From Hugenholtzia roseola DSM 9546 (GTDB lineage: Bacteria > Bacteroidota > Bacteroidia > Cytophagales > Bernardetiaceae), in NCBI RefSeq assembly GCF_000422585.1, contig NZ_KE383885.1:10008-42930 (forward strand): DNA of 32,923 bases, in the 5' to 3' direction. Each line of letters begins with the position of its first letter. Within the stretch, counting starts at the first letter, position 1. Shown here in pieces: positions 16,387 through 24,248 of this stretch. Both the position numbers and the translations under genes were made by a program. The notes below the pieces were generated by a model. The model searched no databases and was not told the DNA's origin. It saw only the letters and a program-made list of their open reading frames with translations.

Positions 16387-17208
16387 ATGAATTTTCACTT
16401 TCAAAAAGCGTATCACTGGCTTCAACCGATTCAAAAGGTTTGGGAATGGGTACTCAAACCTATTCTCTACCTTTTGCACCACCTTCTAAGCCAATTTGGA
16501 GTGGGTTCTCTCAAACTCAATGCCCGTATGGAGCGTATTTCGCTGCTGCCTTGTGAAACGCTAAAAGGCGACCTTTTCATTTATGGGGGGAAGGTTTCCG
16601 AAAAAATCAACAAGGTAAGCATCTCGCTCATGGTTACGCTCAAAAACGAAAGCAAGGAAAGCAGTAAGGCTTTGGCACACTACACCGTTGCACAGAACTT
16701 GAAAACCCAAGCGGGGCGCAATCAGATTGTGCCTTTTAGTTTCTTGCTGCCGCCCGATTTGCCCCCTACCAGCCCTGATAGCAAAATTTGGCTAAAAACA
16801 CGCGCCACACTCGCCCACAATTTTTTTAGTCCCCAAGATTACGACGAATTAGAGATTCTGCCCAATCCGCTTATGTTGCGCATAGAGGAAGCCCTTTTTA
16901 GCTTAGGCTTTAAGATTACGGGTAGGACGCAGGTAGAACCAGACGCGCTTTTGGCTGCCAATCTGCCTTTGGTAGAAAAGATGTCCTACCGAAATTTGGG
17001 GCGACTCTCGCATCTGATACAAGATGCCGAAGTGGTGATGCTCCCACAGTTCGAATCGCTCGATATTTTTGTGGAAGTCAATCGCTACCAAAACAAAGGC
17101 AAGACCAAAAAGGGCATTTTCAGCCTCTCTAAGGCAGAAGTAGAAGATTTAGAATCGTTGCTTTTTGTCTTAGAAAAAAAATTGCTTCAACTGCTTGGCA
17201 TTGATTAA
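16387..17208 (+). CDS. Spo0M-like (arrestin-fold) protein
   Basis: This 273-aa protein has a Trp/Leu-rich N-terminal stretch (about 1-36) and then a beta-rich domain. The segment GVGSLKLNARMER, followed by LPCETLKGDLFIYGGKVSEKINKVSISLMV (about 38-83), matches the start of the Spo0M family, proteins with an arrestin-like fold known from Bacillus sporulation control but widespread in non-sporulating bacteria. The role in Bacteroidota is unknown, and a sporulation role is not implied. It begins 3 nt after the DUF4197 gene, and the next small gene starts 58 nt after its stop. Confidence 0.75.
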   Translation: MNFHFQKAYHWLQPIQKVWEWVLKPILYLLHHLLSQFGVGSLKLNARMERISLLPCETLKGDLFIYGGKVSEKINKVSISLMVTLKNESKESSKALAHYTVAQNLKTQAGRNQIVPFSFLLPPDLPPTSPDSKIWLKTRATLAHNFFSPQDYDELEILPNPLMLRIEEALFSLGFKITGRTQVEPDALLAANLPLVEKMSYRNLGRLSHLIQDAEVVMLPQFESLDIFVEVNRYQNKGKTKKGIFSLSKAEVEDLESLLFVLEKKLLQLLGID

Positions 17209-17266
17209 ATGCCTTCTGCTTACTCTTTTTATCGCTTTTCAGACAGTTTTCAGACGCTTTTCAGAT

Positions 17267-17653
17267 ATGATAGATTATCAAAACGACCCACAACTCGACG
17301 GCAAATATTTAGGCACCATCACCCAAGATTTTGTAAAAGTAGCCGAAACGCTCAAAGAAGCCGCCTATCAAATCAAGGTACGCAAAATTTCAGACCACCC
17401 CATTTTCATTTTCTGCCCCCAAGCACAACCCTTAGGACAGCTGCTAATAGGAAAAGAGGAGTGGAAAGAACCGCTCAAATGGCACATCTCACTCTCTTTT
17501 CTCGCCGAATTTAAAGAACGACAAATTATAGATGAGGAGGGTGCGGCACTTTTCAAGCAAAACTACAAAGACATAGAAGAGTTTGCCTGCCTTTTTGTGA
17601 TAGAAAAGGACTTCACAAACTTTATCTTTCTGCCTTATCCAGAAGAAGAATAG
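17267..17653 (+). CDS. Conserved hypothetical protein, 128 aa
   Basis: This is a small soluble acidic protein beginning MIDYQNDPQLDGKYLGTIT. There is no signal peptide or membrane segment. Upstream codons in the same frame (from 17195) overlap the preceding gene and look non-native, so ATG 17267 is preferred. It probably belongs to the same transcription unit as the DUF4197 and Spo0M-like genes. It looks like a Bacteroidota-restricted family of unknown function; I cannot name a domain. Confidence 0.7.
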   Translation: MIDYQNDPQLDGKYLGTITQDFVKVAETLKEAAYQIKVRKISDHPIFIFCPQAQPLGQLLIGKEEWKEPLKWHISLSFLAEFKERQIIDEEGAALFKQNYKDIEEFACLFVIEKDFTNFIFLPYPEEE

Positions 17654-17745
17654 CCTGCTTATGAACTGAAAATCAGTGCTTTTTAATTCACTTCTTTTTT
17701 CGCGTTTCTTTTTTTGGAAAAAAATCGAAAAAAAATGCCCCAACA

Positions 17746-17777
17746 TTTGGCGGTTACAAAAAAAGCCCCTACCTTTG
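17746..17777 (+). promoter_or_regulatory. tRNA-Pro promoter
   Basis: TTTG at 17746-17749, a 20-nt spacer and TACCTTTG at 17770-17777 form a textbook Bacteroidota sigma-A-type promoter, ending 42 nt before the tRNA. It uses the same -7 sequence and spacing as the tracrRNA promoter. Confidence 0.85.
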
Positions 17778-17819
17778 CACTCGCAATCGGGACACAAAAA
17801 CGATTCGCTTCTAAATAAA

Positions 17820-17893
17820 CGGGATGTAGCGCAGCTTGGTAGCGCACTTGCATGGGGTGCAAGGGGTCGCAGGTTCAAATCCTGCCATTCCGA
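17820..17893 (+). tRNA. tRNA-Pro (anticodon GGG)
   Basis: This is a 74-nt cloverleaf. The acceptor stem is CGGGATG / CATTCCG with discriminator A. The D arm is GCGC/GCGC. The anticodon stem is CTTGC / GCAAG around the loop ATGGGGT, giving anticodon GGG (codons CCC/CCU). The T arm is GCAGG-TTCAAAT-CCTGC. CCA is not encoded. The CGGG start is typical of proline tRNA. Confidence 0.95.
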
Positions 17894-17913
17894 CAAAGGC
17901 TAAATCTTGGAAA

Positions 17914-17943
17914 ACCCATAGTAAGGATACTATGGGTTTTTTT
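17914..17943 (+). terminator. Terminator of tRNA-Pro
   Basis: The stem ACCCATAGT / ACTATGGGT, with a short AAGGAT loop, is followed by a run of Ts, about 20 nt after the tRNA 3' end. Confidence 0.85.
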
Positions 17944-18025
17944 GTTGAATAGCAGTTTTATATACCTAAAAAGATGCCTACTGCTTTGTACCTTGTAGAT
18001 AACAAAAAAAAATCAATACAAACAG

Positions 18026-18982
18026 ATGAAGAACATACTACCATCTGACAACAAAAAAAGAAAGTGGCTCGCTATTGGATTGACAATCCTTCTTGCAGGA
18101 ATCCTGACGCTTTGGGGTATCTACGGTTTAGGCGAATACGGAATTGCGCCATTTGTCCTGACCCCTCTTTTTATGGGGGCAAGTTCGACAATTTTATACG
18201 GACTTAAAAAAGAAATCGCCTACAAAGAGGCTTGGCAAATTGGCTTCCTAACGCTTGGTATTTTTAGCGCAGGACTTCTAATTTTTGCGATTGAAGGGCT
18301 AATATGTATTGCTATGGCTGCTCCAATCGCACTTTTCCTGACATGGATAGGCGTATTAATCGGCTATGCAATCGTCAATAAAACCCCAAACAATGCACCT
18401 ACCGCCCTATTTATCTTAATTGCACTGATACCCCTGACAGCGTTTGTGGAAAAAGAAAACGAACCCAATTTGACCTCTGTCGTAACTGCAATAGAAATCG
18501 CGGCTACTCCACAAGCGGTTTGGAAAAATGTAGTAACATTTCCCGAACTTGATAAACCTACCGAACTAATTTTTAAAACAGGAATTGCTTATCCTATCAA
18601 TGCAAAAATTGAAGGGACAGGAGTCGGTGCAATTAGGCATTGCAATTTCACAACGGGAAGTTTTGTAGAGCCAATTACAGTATGGGACGAGCCACAACTG
18701 CTAAAATTTGAGGTGATTGAACAACCCGAACCCATGAAGGAGTTAAGTTTTTGGGATATCGATGCACCACATCTACACGACTATTTTGTTTCTAAACAAG
18801 GGCAATTCAAACTCACGAAACTGCCAAACGGAAATACCCTTTTGGAAGGAACAACTTGGTATTATCACAACATAAAACCTGCTTTTTATTGGCAACTTTG
18901 GAGCGACTATGTCATTCATAAAATACATCAAAGAGTATTAAATCATATCAAGAAAAATGCAGAAAATGAACCAAAAAATTAA
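18026..18982 (+). CDS. Membrane protein with C-terminal SRPBCC (START-like) domain
   Basis: This 318-aa protein has about five predicted membrane helices (roughly 14-34, 38-58, 70-90, 92-116 and 124-141). A soluble domain starts at VVTAIEIAATPQAVWKNVV (about 152-170), the usual first strand and helix of SRPBCC hydrophobic-ligand-binding proteins. It ends with the long C-terminal helix WSDYVIHKIHQRVLNHIKK. SRPBCC domains bind lipids or other hydrophobic ligands; the ligand here is unknown. The next gene starts 36 nt downstream and may be cotranscribed. Confidence 0.75.
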   Translation: MKNILPSDNKKRKWLAIGLTILLAGILTLWGIYGLGEYGIAPFVLTPLFMGASSTILYGLKKEIAYKEAWQIGFLTLGIFSAGLLIFAIEGLICIAMAAPIALFLTWIGVLIGYAIVNKTPNNAPTALFILIALIPLTAFVEKENEPNLTSVVTAIEIAATPQAVWKNVVTFPELDKPTELIFKTGIAYPINAKIEGTGVGAIRHCNFTTGSFVEPITVWDEPQLLKFEVIEQPEPMKELSFWDIDAPHLHDYFVSKQGQFKLTKLPNGNTLLEGTTWYYHNIKPAFYWQLWSDYVIHKIHQRVLNHIKKNAENEPKN

Positions 18983-19018
18983 ATAATTAAAATACTATTA
19001 TTTTATTTTAAAATTTTT

Positions 19019-19627
19019 ATGTCTAACTTTTTCGCAAAATTTATAACTTTTTTTTCAATATTTACAAAAAATACTGTAAAGTCTAAAAAAAACAAAATAA
19101 ATAAAAACGAACTTTTAGAGATTGGTAAATACTTATTTTTTGAGTATTTTGAAGAGTATAAAGAATTTATTGATGACTACGATAAAGATGCAAGACAATT
19201 TGTTTTAAAAAACAAGATAATTTTATCAAAATATGACAATCTAAACTTGGAAAAGTTGAGTTTTATCGAGCTTATTTACATTTTTGGTAATAGCAAAAAT
19301 AAGTTATTGGTAACAGACTGGCGCGGAGAAGAAAACGAATACGAAATCGAAAATTTCCTTGAAGAGCAGTTAGAGAGGGAGATTGAATGGAAGCAGGCAA
19401 ATGAAGTAAGAGCTAAAATAAAGCAAGACAAACAAAAAGAGGGCGAATTTGCAACCTCTCTTTTAAAAGCCATAGATAAAGACTTAGAAACACAAAATAA
19501 AAAACTTCTTTTTATTGAATTATATTCAGATTCTTTTGTCTATACCGTCATTGACCACAATTCTCACCAAGCCCTTACCAACAAATTCCCAACACACTTT
19601 CATGGCAGCGAGAGGTTGAAGTTTTGA
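19019..19627 (+). CDS. Hypothetical protein, 202 aa
   Basis: This is a Lys/Glu/Asn-rich, charged protein with a hydrophobic Phe-rich N-terminus (about 4-16). Its central LLVTDWRGEENEYEIENFLEEQL segment recalls small uncharacterised DUF6630-like proteins, a weak impression that I cannot verify. The gene is clearly more AT-rich than its neighbours, which may indicate recent acquisition. It follows the SRPBCC gene closely. A 570-nt gap with a MITE-like element lies downstream. Confidence 0.55.
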   Translation: MSNFFAKFITFFSIFTKNTVKSKKNKINKNELLEIGKYLFFEYFEEYKEFIDDYDKDARQFVLKNKIILSKYDNLNLEKLSFIELIYIFGNSKNKLLVTDWRGEENEYEIENFLEEQLEREIEWKQANEVRAKIKQDKQKEGEFATSLLKAIDKDLETQNKKLLFIELYSDSFVYTVIDHNSHQALTNKFPTHFHGSERLKF

Positions 19628-19704
19628 TAAAAGTAATCATTATTTACAAAAAGCCCCTTCGCCTATCCCTTTTCAAAAGCCAAACGAAGATTGCTACTCC
19701 ACGC

Positions 19705-19903
19705 CTACAAAGTAGTGCAGTAATGTTAAGTTCTGTAAAAAGCCTTGTTTTGTCAAATTTAATACGAAATAAAATTTGGATAGAACCCTATTTTTGAGTA
19801 CTAAAACCCTTTTTTATTTCAATCTCGCTGCGGACAAGGCAGTGTCTTGTCCCTACATTTGAGTCTGTTTTTTTTAGAATTTAACATCACTACAAAGTAG
19901 TGC
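19705..19903. repeat. MITE-like intergenic element
   Basis: A 14-nt direct repeat CTACAAAGTAGTGC (19705-19718 and 19890-19903) flanks an insert. The insert's ends are imperfect inverted copies: AGTAATGTTAAGTTCTGTA (19719-19737) against TAGAATTTAACATCACT (19875-19891). Inside is a hairpin GGACAAG / CTTGTCC (19832-19852). There is no gene in it. The layout resembles a small non-autonomous transposable element with terminal inverted repeats, or a composite dispersed palindrome. Confidence 0.5.
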
Positions 19904-20043
19904 CTTTCCTTTTGCTGACTGACGGTCATTTTTAAGAAAAAATAAAATTTGGCGTGAGCATATAAAAACCTCATAAAAAACTTTTCTAATCCGCCGAAAA
20001 AACTTTTCCTATTGTTTTTTGAAAAAATGAGAACATTGTTAGG

Positions 20044-20089
20044 CTTGCATACGTTTTTTTAGTAGCTTTGCAAAGGTATGCAAGCATAC
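20044..20089 (+). promoter_or_regulatory. Promoter with palindromic operator candidate before the acyl-CoA dehydrogenase gene
   Basis: A -7 box TAGCTTTG (20063-20070) is followed at once by the palindrome GTATGC-AA-GCATAC (20076-20089), which would overlap the transcription start. A further CTTGCATAC (20044-20052), the reverse complement of GTATGCAAG, lies upstream of the box. Such inverted sites around a promoter suggest a dimeric repressor, for example a TetR-type fatty-acid regulator; the regulator itself is not in this window. Confidence 0.5.
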
Positions 20090-20199
20090 AAAACACAAGA
20101 AGGCGAAACCAAGAGGCAAACAAGCCTTACTGCCCTCATCTAAAAGCCTTCTCTTTTCCTTCTCTTCGAAATCTCTAACTTCAAAACGATATAAAATTT

Positions 20200-22002
20200 A
20201 TGGAAACGGCAATCAAAAACAACTCTCTCAATGGTGGCGAATTTTTACTTCGTCAGGTGGAAGCAGAAGAAGTATTCATTCCCGAAGAATTTAGCGACGA
20301 GCAAAAGATGATGGCACAAGCCACACAAGACTTTTTACAAAAAGAAATCTATCCAAATCAAGACAAAATCGATAAGCACCCCGAAATGGGCGCGTCCCTT
20401 TTAGAAAAGGCGGGCGAATTGGGTCTTTTGGGTATTTCCCTACCTGAAAGCTACGGCGGCTTGGGCATGAGCTTCAATACTTCGCTGCTTATCGCTGATA
20501 TTGTCGGCTCGGCAGGCTCATTTTCAACCACTTACGGCGCACATACAGGCATTGGTACGCTGCCAATTTTGTATTACGGCACAGAAGCACAACGCCAACA
20601 GTACATTCCCAAATTAGCCACAGGCGAATGGAAAGCCTCTTACTGCCTGACCGAACCTGATGCAGGCTCCGATGCCAATTCGGGCAAAACCAAAGCCGTA
20701 CTTTCTGCCGATGGCAAGACCTACCACATCACAGGGCAAAAAATGTGGATAACCAACGGTGGCTTTGCCGACCTGATGATAGTTTTCGCAAAAATAGAAG
20801 ACGACAAAAACCTCACCGCCTTTATTGTAGAAAAAACCTTTGGCGGCATCACGATGAACGAAGAAGAAAACAAGTTGGGCATCAAAGGCTCTTCTACACG
20901 CCAAATTTTCTTCAACGAAACGCCCGTACCTGTGGAAAATATGCTCTCTACAAGGGGCAACGGTTTCAAAATTGCCGTTAATATTTTAAATATTGGTCGT
21001 ATCAAATTAGCCGCAGGGGTATTGAATGGCTGCCGCGTCGTAGCTGAAAAAGCAACCCAATACGCCAACGAGCGCAAGCAATTCGGCACTGCTATTAGCT
21101 CTTTTGGAGCAATTCAATACAAGTTGGCAGAAATGGCAACCCGTACTTTCGCCACAGAATCGGCTTCTTATCGTGCAGGTCAGAATATCGAAGACCGCAT
21201 CGAGGCACTTATCGAAGGGGGCATGAACGAAGAAGAGGCAAAACTCAAAGGCGTAGAAGAATTTGCCATCGAGTGCGCTCTTTTGAAGGTACATGGCTCT
21301 GAAACCTTAGATTTCTGTGTAGATGAAGGCGTACAAATTTATGGTGGCATGGGCTTTTCCGAAGAAGCACCGATGGCACGCGCCTATCGTGATGCCCGCA
21401 TTTCGCGCATCTATGAAGGCACAAATGAAATCAACCGCATGCTTTTGGTGAGCATGATTTTGCGCCGCGCCATGAAAGGCGAATTAGCCCTTTTAGAAGC
21501 TGCCTTAGCCGTAGGCAAGGAACTGACCGCCATTCCTTCTTTTGAAGTATTGGATAAAAGCGTTCCTTTTGCAGAAGAAAAAGATTTGCTCAAACGCATG
21601 AAAAAGGCGATTTTGATGGTGGCAGGAAAAGCCGCTCAAAGTTTAGGTGGCAAGCTCGAAAGCGAGCAAGAAATCGTAATGGCGATTGCTGATATGATTA
21701 TCGAAACTTATGTAGCCGAATCTTGTATCTTACGTGCCGAAAAACTCATCAAGACCAAAGGCGAAGCATACGCTGCCCCTTATGCAGAGATGGCAAAATT
21801 GTACCTACAAATTGCTATCAATCAATTAGACATCAAAGGAAAAGAAGCGATTGCCTGCTTTGCCAAAGGCGACGAAATGCGCGTGATGCTCATGGGCTTG
21901 AAACGCTTTACCAAGCATGAGCCGCTGAATCAGAGAGATTTGCGCCGCAGCATTGCAGCCCGCTTGATTAATGAGAACAAATTTGTTTATTATCCTTTCT
22001 AA
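20200..22002 (+). CDS. Acyl-CoA dehydrogenase, VLCAD/ACAD9-like
   Basis: This FAD enzyme performs the first oxidation of fatty-acid beta-oxidation, acyl-CoA to trans-2-enoyl-CoA, passing electrons to ETF. In the 600-aa protein the N-terminal helical domain ends near LPESYGGLGM. The FAD/substrate strand motif is YCLTEPDAGSDA (148-159), and KMWITNGGFADL is at 181-192. ERKQFGTAIS is at 291-300. IYEGTNEINR (404-413) carries the catalytic base E406. The extra 185 residues after this point are the C-terminal extension that marks the very-long-chain class. It has a candidate operator upstream and a strong terminator after its stop, so it is a single-gene unit. Confidence 0.95.
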   Translation: METAIKNNSLNGGEFLLRQVEAEEVFIPEEFSDEQKMMAQATQDFLQKEIYPNQDKIDKHPEMGASLLEKAGELGLLGISLPESYGGLGMSFNTSLLIADIVGSAGSFSTTYGAHTGIGTLPILYYGTEAQRQQYIPKLATGEWKASYCLTEPDAGSDANSGKTKAVLSADGKTYHITGQKMWITNGGFADLMIVFAKIEDDKNLTAFIVEKTFGGITMNEEENKLGIKGSSTRQIFFNETPVPVENMLSTRGNGFKIAVNILNIGRIKLAAGVLNGCRVVAEKATQYANERKQFGTAISSFGAIQYKLAEMATRTFATESASYRAGQNIEDRIEALIEGGMNEEEAKLKGVEEFAIECALLKVHGSETLDFCVDEGVQIYGGMGFSEEAPMARAYRDARISRIYEGTNEINRMLLVSMILRRAMKGELALLEAALAVGKELTAIPSFEVLDKSVPFAEEKDLLKRMKKAILMVAGKAAQSLGGKLESEQEIVMAIADMIIETYVAESCILRAEKLIKTKGEAYAAPYAEMAKLYLQIAINQLDIKGKEAIACFAKGDEMRVMLMGLKRFTKHEPLNQRDLRRSIAARLINENKFVYYPF

Positions 22003-22036
22003 GCCCTTCGCGCTTTTTTATTGCTGAAAAAACAAG

Positions 22037-22065
22037 ACCCTAAGCCTAACCGCTTAGGGTTTTTT
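22037..22065 (+). terminator. Terminator of the acyl-CoA dehydrogenase gene
   Basis: The stem ACCCTAAGC / GCTTAGGGT (22037-22045 with 22052-22060) is followed by a T-run, 35 nt after the stop codon. Confidence 0.88.
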
Positions 22066-22142
22066 AGGCTACTTTTGTCCAATCCCATTTTTTTAGCTAT
22101 CTTAGCCCAAAATTATACACTACAATTTACTCACCCGACACT

Positions 22143-23177
22143 ATGGACAACACGCCCCCTGCTCCTTCGCACGACGAAAACCTCCCCCATTCCGAATCTT
22201 CTTCGGCGCAAAACATTTTCACCCCCGAAGTAGAAAAGAGAATTTGGCAATTAGCCGAAAAATATGAAAATGTAGGACAAGACCTAACTTCCTACTTAGA
22301 CGGTCTGCTCTATGCCAACTACCTCACCTATTGGGAATATATCCACTTGGATACGCTTCTAAGCCTGCAAACGCCGCGCACAGATTTCCCCGACGAGCTA
22401 ATTTTTGTTACCTATCATCAAATTACGGAGCTTTACTTCAAACTCATTCTGCACGAACTAAACCAAATCGGTTGGCGGCAGCGCATAGATGGTACTTTCT
22501 TTTTGGAAAAGCTCCGCCGCGTCAATCGCTATGTCCGTCATCTCATCAATTCCTTTGAGATTATGGTCGATGGCATGGAGTATGAACAATTTTTGCGCTA
22601 CCGCATGTCGCTCCTACCTGCCAGCGGCTTCCAGTCGGCACAGTTTAGAATGATAGAAATTTATGCGACCGATTTCAAAAACTTGGTTGGGCGCGAACAC
22701 AAAAACCTCTTCGACGAGGAGTCGCGCATCGAGGAAATGTTTGGCTATGTCTATTGGAAAAGAGGGGCAATAGAAAATCAATCGGGGCAGAAGACCCTAA
22801 CTCTGCGCCAATTCGAGCGCAAATATTCCGAAGAGTTGCTCAAATTAGCCAAACAATGCCGCACCCGCAACCTTTGGCATGTGGCAGCTCAAAAATTGGG
22901 CGACACCCCTTTGCGTGAGAAAATTATTCAAGAGATGCGAAATTTTGATGTCCTTTTCAATGTCGATTGGCGTTTGGCACACATCAAATCCGCCTTCAAA
23001 TACCTAAGCCGCGACGAAAATACCATCAACGCCACAGGCGGCACAAATTGGAAGCGATACCTACCCTCCACCATGCAGTTGCAAATCTTTTTCCCTACCC
23101 TTTGGAGCGAAGAAGAGCGCGAAGAATGGGGCAAGCATTGGGTTTTGCAAAATATAGGCAGACGCGCCGAAAAATAA
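22143..23177 (+). CDS. kynA: Tryptophan 2,3-dioxygenase
   Basis: This heme enzyme opens the indole ring of L-tryptophan to give N-formylkynurenine, the first step of the kynurenine pathway. The 344-aa protein has the family blocks YLTYWEYIHLDTLLSLQ (60-76), DELIFVTYHQITELYFKLI (84-102, with active-site H92), SGFQSAQFRMIE (161-172) and DWRLAHIKSA (275-284, with heme ligand H280), then GGTNWKRYL (299-307) where the substrate-binding GGSS-type loop lies. The N-terminal 30 residues are Pro/Ser-rich and not conserved. A -7-like TACTTTTG is at 22070-22077. No other kynurenine-pathway genes are adjacent. Confidence 0.93.
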   Translation: MDNTPPAPSHDENLPHSESSSAQNIFTPEVEKRIWQLAEKYENVGQDLTSYLDGLLYANYLTYWEYIHLDTLLSLQTPRTDFPDELIFVTYHQITELYFKLILHELNQIGWRQRIDGTFFLEKLRRVNRYVRHLINSFEIMVDGMEYEQFLRYRMSLLPASGFQSAQFRMIEIYATDFKNLVGREHKNLFDEESRIEEMFGYVYWKRGAIENQSGQKTLTLRQFERKYSEELLKLAKQCRTRNLWHVAAQKLGDTPLREKIIQEMRNFDVLFNVDWRLAHIKSAFKYLSRDENTINATGGTNWKRYLPSTMQLQIFFPTLWSEEEREEWGKHWVLQNIGRRAEK

Positions 23178-23193
23178 TAGACTGCTACGCCCT

Positions 23194-23220
23194 CAAATCC
23201 TCCTCAAAAGGGAGGATTTG
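23194..23220 (+). terminator. Hairpin after kynA
   Basis: The stem CAAATCCTCC / GGAGGATTTG with a 7-nt loop lies 17 nt past the kynA stop. No T-run follows, so termination is only possible, not shown. Confidence 0.5.
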
Positions 23221-23267
23221 ATTTAAAGATAAACACCTTTATATAAAAAATTTACAAATTAAAAAAC

Positions 23268-24248
23268 ATGAAAGCAAACTTCTTTCACACACCTCTCACC
23301 CCAAAAGCCTTCCCGAAGACTTTTTCCCATCAAAATTCATTTTTTATGATGGGTTCGTGTTTTGCAGAAAATTTACATCAATATTTAACCGAAAATAAAT
23401 TTGAAACCTATACCAATCCTTTTGGTACAATTTTCAATCCGCTTTCTCTTTTTATTTTGCTGATGGCAGAAGAAATTGATTTTGCCAAATATTATGTGCA
23501 GAATCAAGATGTATGGTACAATTACCTCTGCCATTCGCGTTTGGCGGCTTTAAAGAAAAGCGATTTAGAGCAAAAGTTGGCAACCTTAACCTTAGAAAAA
23601 AATGAACGGCTGGAAAGAGCCGACGTATTAGTGCTTACCTTTGGAACGGCTTATATTTATGAATTGATTTCCGAACAAAAAATGGTTGCGAATTGCCATA
23701 AAATAGAGGCTTCTAAGTTTAGAAAAGTGCTGCTTTCGCCCGAAGATTTGGTTTATTATTTTGATATTGTGTATCAAAACAAGTTATGGAACAAAGAAAT
23801 TATCCTAACAATAAGCCCTGTGCGCCACCTCAAAGATGGCATGGCAGAAAATCAGGTTAGCAAATCTATTTTGCGATATGCAGCACACTTATTATCAGAA
23901 AAGTACAAAAATGTGCATTATTTTGAAAGCTACGAACTTGTGATAGACGACCTGCGCGATTATCGCTTTTTCGAAAAAGACCTACTGCACCCCAATCAAA
24001 TGGCACGCGACTACATTTGGGAAAAATTTTCCAGCGTTGCTTTTGATGCGCCTACACAAGATTTTTTACAACAGTGGGCAAAAATTAGGCAATCTTTGGC
24101 ACATAAGCCTTTTATTGCTGAAAGTACACAGCATCAGCTTTTTCTACAAAATTTATTAGAAGATTTACAGAAAATAAAACTTGTAGGCGTGGAAAATGAA
24201 ATCAATCAAGTAAAAGCACAGCTACTTGCTGCTCGAAATGAAGTTTAA
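23268..24248 (+). CDS. GSCFA domain protein (SGNH-like putative esterase/acyltransferase)
   Basis: This 326-aa soluble protein is named for the motif GSCFAENL (29-36), which it carries exactly. The Ser or Cys there corresponds to the block I nucleophile of SGNH hydrolases. TNPFGTIFNPLS is at 49-60. A late DLLHPNQ (238-244) supplies the D-x-x-H pair (D238, H241) of that fold. The function of GSCFA proteins is not established; esterase or polysaccharide acyl-transfer is inferred from the fold. Its last codons overlap the start of a flippase gene by 11 nt, so the two are translated together, consistent with work on an exported glycan. Confidence 0.88.
   Translation: MKANFFHTPLTPKAFPKTFSHQNSFFMMGSCFAENLHQYLTENKFETYTNPFGTIFNPLSLFILLMAEEIDFAKYYVQNQDVWYNYLCHSRLAALKKSDLEQKLATLTLEKNERLERADVLVLTFGTAYIYELISEQKMVANCHKIEASKFRKVLLSPEDLVYYFDIVYQNKLWNKEIILTISPVRHLKDGMAENQVSKSILRYAAHLLSEKYKNVHYFESYELVIDDLRDYRFFEKDLLHPNQMARDYIWEKFSSVAFDAPTQDFLQQWAKIRQSLAHKPFIAESTQHQLFLQNLLEDLQKIKLVGVENEINQVKAQLLAARNEV

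Noticed and set aside
17489-17896. Minus-strand frame of 135 codons across the tRNA region
   Set aside because: It overlaps tRNA-Pro and the 128-aa gene on the other strand. Its MSEWQDLNLRPLAP start is the well-known false translation of the tRNA 3' region.
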